DNA from: Acidobacteriota bacterium
Lineage (GTDB): Bacteria; Acidobacteriota; Vicinamibacteria; Vicinamibacterales; JAFNAJ01
DNA length: 6,418 nucleotides
Assembly (NCBI GenBank): GCA_017860085.1
Contig: JAFNAJ010000155.1
Coordinates: forward strand, 1-6,418
Direction: 5' to 3'
The notes under the pieces are model-generated. The model was not told the origin of the DNA. It ran no database searches and was given only the letters and a program-made list of their open reading frames with translations. Positions 1-5,329 of the stretch are shown piece after piece. Within the stretch, counting starts at the first letter, position 1; each line of letters opens with the position of its first letter. Position numbers and translations under genes: made by a program.

Positions 1-26
1 GGGTCATCGCTGACGCGCCTGATTCC

Positions 27-446
27 TCAGCCCGTCCGCTCCTGGTCGCCCGGGCTGAAGCTGAGGGCGACGCCGTTCAGGCAGTAGCGCAGCCCAGTCG
101 GGCGGGGGCCGTCCGAGAAGACGTGGCCGAGGTGTCCGCCGCAGTGCCGGCAGTGCACCTCGGTCCGTGTCATGAAGAAGCTGCGGTCGGTGGACGTGGC
201 GATGGCACCGTCGAGCGGCGCCCAGAAGCTGGGCCAGCCGGTGCCACTCTCGAACTTCGACTGGGACGAGAACAAGGGATGGCCGCAGCCGGCGCACCGG
301 TAGGTGCCGTGGCGGTCCTCCTTGCCGAGCGGGCTGCTGCCGGCTCGCTCGGTGCCGTGCTCGCGGAGGACGTGGAACTGCTCGGGCGTCAGCCGAGCCC
401 GCCACTCCTCGTCCGACCTGGTCACGTCGAATCTCTTCGATTCCAT
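27..446 (-). CDS. msrB: Peptide-methionine (R)-S-oxide reductase MsrB (1-Cys type)
   Basis: This 139-residue protein is predicted to reduce methionine-R-sulfoxide in oxidized proteins, using a catalytic Cys and a thioredoxin-type reductant. The MsrB signature is complete. Two CxxC zinc pairs are at C51/C54 and C99/C102. GTGWPSF is at 68-74, HLGHVFSDG at 105-113, and the catalytic Cys is C122 in RYCLN. Length fits a single-domain MsrB. No signal peptide is visible, so it is probably cytosolic. The ATG at 446 is chosen because the family core begins soon after it and a candidate -10 box (478-483) would lie inside any longer version; an in-frame TTG at 506 is less likely. The Shine-Dalgarno sequence is weak. 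The position that holds the recycling Cys in many MsrBs (GCGWPSF) is T69 here, and the only cysteines are the four zinc ligands plus C122. The family call is very secure; the reductant is inferred. Confidence 0.96.
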   Translation of the reverse strand: MESKRFDVTRSDEEWRARLTPEQFHVLREHGTERAGSSPLGKEDRHGTYRCAGCGHPLFSSQSKFESGTGWPSFWAPLDGAIATSTDRSFFMTRTEVHCRHCGGHLGHVFSDGPRPTGLRYCLNGVALSFSPGDQERTG

Positions 447-477
447 GGCGTCGCTCGGGAGCAGGGTCCCATGCCCC

Positions 478-506
478 ACTCTACTGTTCCAGGCAGCCCG
501 CAACAA
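478..506 (-). promoter_or_regulatory. Candidate msrB promoter
   Basis: Read on the minus strand, a TTGTTG element (501-506) lies 17 bases upstream of TAGAGT (478-483). This is the standard spacing for a sigma-70-type promoter, with partial matches to both consensus boxes. Transcription would start near position 471, giving a leader of about 25 bases before the ATG at 446. The -35 element coincides with the T-rich tail of the terminator of the preceding DinB gene. This is inferred from sequence only. Confidence 0.45.
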
Positions 507-548
507 GCAAAACCGAGCGAGGCCGACGGGGTCAGCGGCCCTCGCTCG
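501..548 (-). terminator. Rho-independent terminator of the DinB-like gene
   Basis: On the minus strand, CGAGCGAGG-G-CCG (548 down to 536) pairs with CGGCCTCGCTCG (525 down to 514). This gives 12 base pairs with a single bulged base at 539 and a 10-base loop. A T-rich run, GGTTTTGCTTGTTG, follows at once. The upstream arm contains the last codons of the DinB-like gene and the loop contains its TGA stop, so the terminator begins inside the coding sequence. A competing short hairpin, CCCTCG-CT-CGAGGG (539-552), overlaps the same arm. Confidence 0.75.
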
Positions 549-1059
549 AGGGCGGCACGATGCCCTTGATCCGCAGGTAGGTGACGATGTTGCCGTAGTG
601 CTCGTAGTTGTGCCCGTTGTTGAACGCCATGACGGCGAGTCTGGGCTGCTTTCCGCCGAAGAAGTCGATCATCTCGACGGACTTCTCGGGCGTCATCTTC
701 GCGTAGACGCCGTCGCAATACTCGAACGAGGCCTTGACGGCGGCCAGCAGGTCCGCCTTGCTCGACCTGGTCTTCTCGACGTCCTCGGTCGCCGGGCTCT
801 TCTCGCCCGCCGCGCGGGAGCAGATCATGTAGTTTGCGTTGGCGATGTGGCCCAGCAGTCGGCCGTAGGTGCGCACCTCGGGAGTCGGCTGGAAGCTGTA
901 CTGTTCTTCGGGCATCTTCTCGGCCGACTTGATGATGTTGCCCTTGATCATGTCGTGCGTGCCCTTCAGCGCAACGGCCATCGCGTCTGTCTGGGCGCCG
1001 GCGGTTGAGGCCGCGAGCAGGGGCAACAAGGCGAGCGTGGCGCAGGCGAATCGTGTCAT
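532..1059 (-). CDS. Exported DinB-family (DinB/YfiT-like) putative metalloprotein
   Basis: This 175-residue protein has a Sec-type signal peptide: a short basic start (MTR), a hydrophobic stretch at about 5-17, and a likely cleavage at AGA|Q after residue 22. The mature part matches the DinB four-helix bundle, with the usual metal-binding His triad at H71 (in GRLLGHIANANY), H150 and H154 (in NNGHNYEHYG). The ATG at 1059 is chosen because AGGAGG lies 7 bases upstream and because it gives the signal peptide; the frame stays open upstream into the aldehyde dehydrogenase gene but with no comparable start. DinB/YfiT relatives include thiol-dependent S-transferases and many damage-inducible proteins of unknown role, so the reaction cannot be assigned. 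Export to the periplasm is unlike the cytosolic bacillithiol S-transferases. It is followed by its own terminator. Confidence 0.85.
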   Translation of the reverse strand: MTRFACATLALLPLLAASTAGAQTDAMAVALKGTHDMIKGNIIKSAEKMPEEQYSFQPTPEVRTYGRLLGHIANANYMICSRAAGEKSPATEDVEKTRSSKADLLAAVKASFEYCDGVYAKMTPEKSVEMIDFFGGKQPRLAVMAFNNGHNYEHYGNIVTYLRIKGIVPPSSEGR

Positions 1060-1066
1060 GTGGAAC

Positions 1067-1072
1067 CCTCCT
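1067..1072 (-). promoter_or_regulatory. Strong ribosome binding site of the DinB-like gene
   Basis: A perfect AGGAGG on the minus strand ends 7 bases before the ATG at 1059. It fixes the start of the DinB-like gene and implies good translation. It is the clearest Shine-Dalgarno site in the window. Confidence 0.85.
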
Positions 1073-1130
1073 GACGGGTTGGTGTGAAGCGTCAAGGTTA
1101 CCCGAAGACGGCGGGGGACGCGACTGGTCA
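1073..1130 (-). other. Upstream region of the DinB-like gene, no clear promoter
   Basis: This stretch lies between the stem-loop after the aldehyde dehydrogenase gene and the ribosome binding site of the DinB-like gene. A TAACCT at 1095-1100 could act as a -10 box, but the sequence 17 bases upstream (TCGCGT) is a poor -35. A TTGACG at 1090-1095 resembles a -35 but has no -10 at the right distance. The DinB-like gene may have its own weak promoter here or be reached by read-through from the operon upstream. Confidence 0.2.
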
Positions 1131-1162
1131 CCGGCCGCCTGTCGCCGCTGGGCGATGGCCGG
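1131..1162 (-). terminator. GC-rich stem-loop directly after the aldehyde dehydrogenase stop
   Basis: The stem-loop begins on the base after the TAA stop of the aldehyde dehydrogenase gene. The outer arms CCGGCC (1162-1157) and GGCCGG (1136-1131) are perfectly complementary. An inner stem TCGCC/GGCGA (1155-1151 with 1146-1142) encloses a CAGC loop. There is no T-run afterwards, so it is not a classical intrinsic terminator. It could be a Rho-assisted terminator or a 3'-end stabilizer of the operon mRNA. The pairing is seen directly; the function is inferred. Confidence 0.5.
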
Positions 1163-2605
1163 TTAGAGATTGAAACACACCACCCGCGTCTCGGTCGTCT
1201 CCTGCATGGCAAACCGGATGCCCTCGCGCCCGATCCCGCTCAGCTTGCTCCCGCCAAACGGCATCACGTCGAGCCGGTAGTCGGTGGAGTCGTTGACGAT
1301 CACCGCCCCGACGTCGAGCCGCCGCGCCGCCTCGAAGGCGTCGCGCAGTCGCTCTGTGAAGATCGCCGCGTGCAGGCCGTAGGCAACCGCGTTCGCGCGC
1401 CGGATGGCGGCGTCCAGGGACGGCACGCGGTAGAGCGACACCACGGGGCCGTACGCTTCTTCGCAGTCGAGCGCCACGCCGTCGGGCACCTGCTCGAGCA
1501 CCGTGGGCGGGACGAGCGCGCCGTCCCGTGGACCGCCCACGAGCATCCTGGCCCCGCGGTCCACCGCCTCGCGCACCCAGCGTTCGACACGCGCGGCCTG
1601 TGTCTCGTCGATCATCGCGCACACGTCGGTGGTCTCGTCGGTGGAGGCGCCTGCACGCAGGGCGCCGACAGCAGCGACAAACCGATCGCGAAACGCGTCG
1701 TACACGTCCTCGTGCACCAGCAGTCGCTGCACACCGAGGCAGTTCTGGCCGGCTTGCGCGAACGCTCCAGCCACCGACGCCTCGACGGCGCGATCGAGCA
1801 TCGCGTCGGGCAGCACGATGACGGGCGAGTTCGACCCGAGCTCCATCGCGAGCTTCTTGATGCCCGCGATACGCGTCAGGCGCTCGCCGGTCTCGACGCC
1901 TCCCGTGAACGTCAGGACCCGCACGCGCCGGTCGGCGGCCAGCGCCTCGCCGACCTCCCCACCTCGTCCCGTGACAACGTTGAGCCGTCCGGCAGGAAGG
2001 CCCGCGTCGACGAGGTCGCGCGCGAGTCTTAGGGCCGAGAAGGGCGTCGCGGTCGCCGGCTTCAGCACCACGGCATTGCCGGCCGCGAGCGCGGGCGCCA
2101 CCTTGTGCGCCGCCATCGCCAGCGGATCGTTGAACGGCGTGATGGCCCCGACGACGCCAGCCGGCACGCGCACGTAGTAGCCCACGCGGTGCTCCGAACC
2201 GACGCGCAGGTCGAACGGGAGTGTCTCGCCCGCCATCCGTCGCGCTTCCTCCGCGGCGAGGCGGAGGATGGTCGCGGCGCGTGGCGGCTCGCGGCGGGCC
2301 TCGCGGATGGCCTTGCTTCCCTCGCGGGCAATGGTCCACGCATACTCGTCCGCGGATGCTTCGACACGGTCGGCGGCACGCGTGAGCACCGTGTACCGCG
2401 CGTGCACCGGAAACTCGTGGTCGAGCGCGGCACACGCCGCCTCTACCGCGCGGCCCACATCGTCGGCAGTCCCCGTCACAATGCGGCCGACGAGTTCCCC
2501 CGTGTACGGGTTGCGCACCTCGAGGCGCGTGTGGCGGTCGACCCACCGGCCATCGATCAGCAGGCCCCAGTCGGCCGCGGCGGCGTCACTGTTGTGCACG
2601 GACAT
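1163..2605 (-). CDS. NAD(P)-dependent aldehyde dehydrogenase (lactaldehyde/phosphonoacetaldehyde dehydrogenase-like subgroup)
   Basis: This 480-residue protein is a full-length ALDH-superfamily enzyme that oxidizes an aldehyde to the acid with NAD(P)+ in the cytosol. The catalytic set is intact: N159 in ITPFND, cofactor-binding K182 in LKPA, the glycine-rich FTGGVETG at 233-240, general base E255 in MELG, nucleophile C289 in GQNCLG, and E383 in EEAYGPV. The MPFGGSK motif is at 448-454. ELGSN, QNCLGVQR and VNDSTDYR are typical of the lactaldehyde/phosphonoacetaldehyde dehydrogenase-like branch, but the substrate cannot be read from sequence. The ATG at 2605 lies six bases after the stop of the amidohydrolase gene, whose last codons supply a modest AGGTAGGGG ribosome binding site. 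Translation is therefore probably coupled to that gene. No signal peptide is visible. The family is certain; the substrate is unknown. Confidence 0.95.
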   Translation of the reverse strand: MSVHNSDAAAADWGLLIDGRWVDRHTRLEVRNPYTGELVGRIVTGTADDVGRAVEAACAALDHEFPVHARYTVLTRAADRVEASADEYAWTIAREGSKAIREARREPPRAATILRLAAEEARRMAGETLPFDLRVGSEHRVGYYVRVPAGVVGAITPFNDPLAMAAHKVAPALAAGNAVVLKPATATPFSALRLARDLVDAGLPAGRLNVVTGRGGEVGEALAADRRVRVLTFTGGVETGERLTRIAGIKKLAMELGSNSPVIVLPDAMLDRAVEASVAGAFAQAGQNCLGVQRLLVHEDVYDAFRDRFVAAVGALRAGASTDETTDVCAMIDETQAARVERWVREAVDRGARMLVGGPRDGALVPPTVLEQVPDGVALDCEEAYGPVVSLYRVPSLDAAIRRANAVAYGLHAAIFTERLRDAFEAARRLDVGAVIVNDSTDYRLDVMPFGGSKLSGIGREGIRFAMQETTETRVVCFNL

Positions 2606-2611
2606 GAGCCC

Positions 2612-3940
2612 CTACCTGATCCTCCACCCTTTCACTGGTCCGCCGTTGAAGAACGGGCCCGGCGTCATCACGCCGTTCTGCTTGAAGACCAGGCCGTCCT
2701 TCATCACGAACTGCACGTCGCGGAGTGCGTCGATGTTGTCGAGCGGGTTGCCCGGCACCGCGATCAGATCGGCGATCATCCCTGCTCTGATTGGTCCCCG
2801 GACCTTCTCGACCTCGGCGCACGCGAAGCCATTCGTCGTCATCGCCTTGAGAATGTCGCGCGCCGGGATGCCGGCGTCCTTCCACGTCTGCAGGAACTCG
2901 ATGGCCACCTCGCCTCGTGTCTTTCCGGGCACGTAGTAGTCGGCATCGGTCGAGAACGTCAGGGCCACCTTGTTCTCCCAGGCGTTGCGCAGCCCCTTCA
3001 CACTCCGGTCGTACCGCTCCTTCGTGGTGTGGCCGGTCAGGACGATCGGCGTCTCGGTCCCCGCGCGCCAGATCCCCTTCTGCGCCATCAGCTTGTGCAG
3101 CTCGTCGTCGAGAGGACCGTCGTGGGCCAGCGACCACAGGCCCGCCTCGATGGCCCGCCGCGCGCCGTCGCGCGTCTGGATGTGCCCTTCCACCTTGAGG
3201 CCCGCCTTCGCGGACTCGCTCATGAAGAGCCGCATCTCGTCCACCGTGTAGCCCCACGGCTTGCAGTCGACGCAGATCTTGATGACCTTGGCGCCGAAGA
3301 GCGCGTTCTGCCTGACGGCCTTCACCATCTCGTCGGGCGTGTCGGCGTCGAGGTACTCCGGGTAGACGATCGTGTGATCGACGGCCATCTCCGGCGTGGG
3401 CCAGAACTGGCCGCCCATCCCACCGATGATGATCCCGGAGTTGACGATGGTGGGACCTGGAATCCAGCCCTGTTCGATGGCGACACGGAGCGCGGTGTCG
3501 GCGTAGTTCCCGTTGTTGCCCATGTCACGAATCACCGTGAAGCCGGACGCCAGCATCTGCATGCCGTTGGACGCTGCCTGGATGGCCCTGAGCGGCGTCG
3601 AGTCCATCACGTAGGTGAAGTAGTAGACGTTGCTCTCGGGTTCGTCCTTGTAGGTGAGGGCCAGGTGATTGTGGGTGTCGACCAGCCCCGGCAGCACGGT
3701 GAGGCCAGAGAGGTCGATCACGGTCGCCCCCGGTGGCACGGGGAGGCCGGGGCCGACGGCCGTGATCCTCGAGCCCTCGATCAGGATGACCTGGTTGCTG
3801 CTGATGGTGCCGGTCTCTGGGTCGATCAGGCGGCCCGCCCTGATGGCCACGACCGGAGAGCCGGCCGTCGGGGCCTGCGCCTCGGCCGACACCACGGCGG
3901 CCAGGAGTATCGCAACCAGTGTGAACGCCCGCGTCAGCAT
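2612..3940 (-). CDS. Secreted metal-dependent amidohydrolase (imidazolonepropionase / Xaa-Pro dipeptidase-like)
   Basis: This 442-residue protein is predicted to be an exported binuclear-metal hydrolase of the amidohydrolase superfamily, acting on an amide bond, perhaps in a peptide or cyclic amide. A signal peptide is clear: MLTRAF, a hydrophobic core to about residue 17, and likely cleavage at AEA|Q after residue 21. The metal-site residues are all present: H90 and H92 in the DTHNHL motif after beta-strand 1, bridging lysine K221 in KVIKICVD, H253 in VEGHIQ, H273 in LAHDG, and D332 in FSTDAD. The N-terminal VVAIRAGRLID and C-terminal AGMIADLIAVPGNPL segments form the flanking beta-sandwich. 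The ATG at 3940 is chosen for the signal peptide and the GAGGGGG just upstream. The ATGs at 3976/3973 overlap a candidate -10 box. It is the first gene of a likely operon with the aldehyde dehydrogenase. The substrate is unknown. Confidence 0.93.
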   Translation of the reverse strand: MLTRAFTLVAILLAAVVSAEAQAPTAGSPVVAIRAGRLIDPETGTISSNQVILIEGSRITAVGPGLPVPPGATVIDLSGLTVLPGLVDTHNHLALTYKDEPESNVYYFTYVMDSTPLRAIQAASNGMQMLASGFTVIRDMGNNGNYADTALRVAIEQGWIPGPTIVNSGIIIGGMGGQFWPTPEMAVDHTIVYPEYLDADTPDEMVKAVRQNALFGAKVIKICVDCKPWGYTVDEMRLFMSESAKAGLKVEGHIQTRDGARRAIEAGLWSLAHDGPLDDELHKLMAQKGIWRAGTETPIVLTGHTTKERYDRSVKGLRNAWENKVALTFSTDADYYVPGKTRGEVAIEFLQTWKDAGIPARDILKAMTTNGFACAEVEKVRGPIRAGMIADLIAVPGNPLDNIDALRDVQFVMKDGLVFKQNGVMTPGPFFNGGPVKGWRIR

Positions 3941-3971
3941 GAGGACCCCCTCTCGGCGAACAGCCGGCGGC

Positions 3972-3998
3972 ATCATACCAAGTCCCCGAGGGCGTCAC
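3972..3998 (-). promoter_or_regulatory. Candidate extended -10 promoter of the amidohydrolase-aldehyde dehydrogenase operon
   Basis: On the minus strand, TGGTATGAT (3980-3972) is an extended -10 element, with TG one base before a TATGAT hexamer. A GTGACG at 3993-3998 resembles a -35 box, though the 15-base spacer is short. Transcription would begin near 3965, about 25 bases before the ATG at 3940 and upstream of the G-rich ribosome binding site. This supports the 3940 start over the ATGs embedded in the -10 box. Confidence 0.5.
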
Positions 3999-4002
3999 GC
4001 GA

Positions 4003-4026
4003 ACCTCGACACACCTCGTCTACGAT
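4003..4026 (+). promoter_or_regulatory. Candidate promoter of the AI-2E-family gene with a 10-bp-spaced direct repeat
   Basis: TACGAT at 4021-4026 fits the TANNNT form of a -10 box and ends six bases before the GTG start at 4033. No recognisable -35 hexamer lies 16-18 bases upstream. ACCTCG occurs twice, at 4003-4008 and 4013-4018. The 10-base offset puts both copies on the same DNA face, which would suit a regulator but may be chance. Confidence 0.35.
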
Positions 4027-4032
4027 AGGAGA

Positions 4033-5271
4033 GTGGGAAGGCGCCAGCAGCGAGCCCGCGAGCGGATGGCCCGCGCGAGAAAGAACAAGGTCGCGCGGAT
4101 CATCGCCTGCTCGATTGCGGGCGTGCTCGTCGTCTTCGGCGTCGTCATCGGGCGTCCCGTCGCGCGAGGCATCGTCATCATCGCGATGCTGTCGACGCTG
4201 CTCGCCTACCTGATCGCCCCGGCGGTCGAGCGCCTGCGCAAGGTCGTTCGCGTCGGCCGGCCGTCGCGCCCCGTCTCGCGTGGCGCAGCGATCCTGCTGA
4301 TCTATCTGCTCGTGGGTGGCGGCGGCATCGCCGCGTGGCGAACCCTTCAGCCCCGCGCGGAGCGCCAGTTGACCGCGCTCGGCGAAAGCCTGCCCCATCG
4401 GCTCGAGTTGCTGAAGATCCGTCTGCGCGGCCTCGAGGAGCGCATCAACCGGCTGGCCGACACCGAGCCCGTCCGCGGCTACGTCGCCGCCACCACCCGC
4501 GCGGCGTCCTCGTCGCTCGAGGCGCACGCCCTGAGCGTGGCCGATGAGGTGGTCGGCAGCCGGTCGCTCGTCCCGTGGCTCACGGTCGTCCCCCTCCTCG
4601 CGTGGCTGCTGGTGACGCGGTGGGACAGCTTTCGACGCACGACCGTGTCGGCGCTGCCCGAAGGGCACCTGCGGTGGCGCGGCGACGAGTTCTTCGCGCA
4701 CCTCAACTACGTGCTCGCGGGCTACACGCGAGCCCAGGTGTTCTCGTGTGCGATTGTCGGTCTCGCGTGCACCCTGGGTTTCCTGCTGGTTGGCGTCCCC
4801 TATGCGCTGGCCGTGGGGCTGCTGGCAGGCGTGCTCGAGTTCTTTCCAGTGGTCGGGCCCCTGGCGGCCGCGGTCATCGCGGCGTCGCTCGTCGACGGCG
4901 ATCGGCTGCTCGTGCTCGTGGCGTTCTTGATCGGCCTGCGGATGCTGCAGGACTATGTGATCTATCCCCGGCTCATCGGCCGCGGCATGCACCTGCACGC
5001 GCTGGGGGTGATCGCCGCCATCTGGGTGGGGGCGGCGGTCGGCGGCGCCGCCGGGGTGCTCGTCGCCGTCCCAGCCGCAGGCATCGCGTTCGTGGCGGTG
5101 CGGCACGTCAGAGACTACCGTGCCATTGAGCGTCTCGTGCGGGAACACGAGACCGTGAAGCGCGACCCCGAGACGCTGAACGCGGCCAGCGGCAGCGAAG
5201 GACAGGCCGGCTCGCCAGCGGACGAGGATCCGGAGCCGCCGGCAGCGGACGAGCCTACGCGCGTCGTGTGA
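4033..5271 (+). CDS. AI-2E family transporter (PerM/YdiK-like membrane protein)
   Basis: This 412-residue polytopic inner-membrane protein belongs to the AI-2E exporter/PerM family. Members have been linked to autoinducer-2 export, ion antiport and general efflux, so the cargo is unknown. Hydrophobic segments lie at about 21-40, 45-63, 84-102, 179-195, 236-255, 257-285, 292-312 and 323-356, matching the usual eight-helix plan with a soluble helical insert at about 103-177. Family motifs are LAGYTRAQ (228-235), EFFPVVGP (269-276), and QDYVIYPRLIGRGMHLH (306-322) followed by a Gly/Ala-rich final helix. The basic N-terminus favours an inside orientation. The tail after about 378 is acidic, Pro/Ala-rich and probably disordered. 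The start is uncertain: GTG at 4033 has AGGAG only one base away, while ATG at 4066 (401 residues) has no good ribosome binding site. It is divergent from the amidohydrolase operon. Confidence 0.9.
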   Translation: MGRRQQRARERMARARKNKVARIIACSIAGVLVVFGVVIGRPVARGIVIIAMLSTLLAYLIAPAVERLRKVVRVGRPSRPVSRGAAILLIYLLVGGGGIAAWRTLQPRAERQLTALGESLPHRLELLKIRLRGLEERINRLADTEPVRGYVAATTRAASSSLEAHALSVADEVVGSRSLVPWLTVVPLLAWLLVTRWDSFRRTTVSALPEGHLRWRGDEFFAHLNYVLAGYTRAQVFSCAIVGLACTLGFLLVGVPYALAVGLLAGVLEFFPVVGPLAAAVIAASLVDGDRLLVLVAFLIGLRMLQDYVIYPRLIGRGMHLHALGVIAAIWVGAAVGGAAGVLVAVPAAGIAFVAVRHVRDYRAIERLVREHETVKRDPETLNAASGSEGQAGSPADEDPEPPAADEPTRVV

Positions 5272-5303
5272 TCGCGGCCTCCAGACGCCGAACGCCGTGC
5301 AGT

Positions 5304-5321
5304 GCAGGCCTTCAGGCCTGC
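5304..5321. repeat. Perfect intergenic palindrome between convergent genes
   Basis: GCAGGCC (5304-5310), TTCA loop, GGCCTGC (5315-5321) form a perfect 7-bp stem with a 4-base loop. It sits in the 58-bp gap between the ends of the AI-2E-family gene and the S9 peptidase gene, eight bases from the peptidase stop. There is no T-run on either side, so it is not a classical intrinsic terminator. It resembles short REP-like palindromes placed between convergent genes. It may end or stabilize both transcripts. There is no second copy in this window. Confidence 0.6.
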
Positions 5322-5329
5322 GTCGGGAT

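Noticed and set aside
304..1008. A plus-strand frame of 234 codons opposite msrB and the DinB-like gene
   Set aside because: It crosses a terminator and a promoter region, has no ribosome binding site of note, and shows no domain.
1128..2546. A 472-codon minus-strand frame overlapping the aldehyde dehydrogenase gene
   Set aside because: The product is very rich in Arg, Gly and Ala with no motif. The other frame encodes a complete aldehyde dehydrogenase.
3941..3976. An upstream ATG pair (3976 and 3973) as the start of the amidohydrolase
   Set aside because: Both ATGs lie within the candidate -10 box, have no ribosome binding site, and would add 11-12 residues in front of an otherwise ideal signal peptide.
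4001..4020. GAAC...CGTC resembling an ECF sigma factor promoter upstream of the AI-2E-family gene
   Set aside because: The spacer between the two boxes is 12 bases, several bases shorter than the usual 16-17.
2105..4213. A 702-codon plus-strand open frame antisense to the aldehyde dehydrogenase and amidohydrolase genes
   Set aside because: Its translation has no recognisable domain, is rich in His, Arg, Asp and Val, and runs opposite two genes with complete catalytic motifs. Long antisense open frames are expected at this GC content.
3973..5148. A 391-codon minus-strand frame antisense to the AI-2E-family gene
   Set aside because: The product is hydrophilic, low-complexity and motif-free. 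The plus-strand frame has clear transmembrane segments and family motifs.
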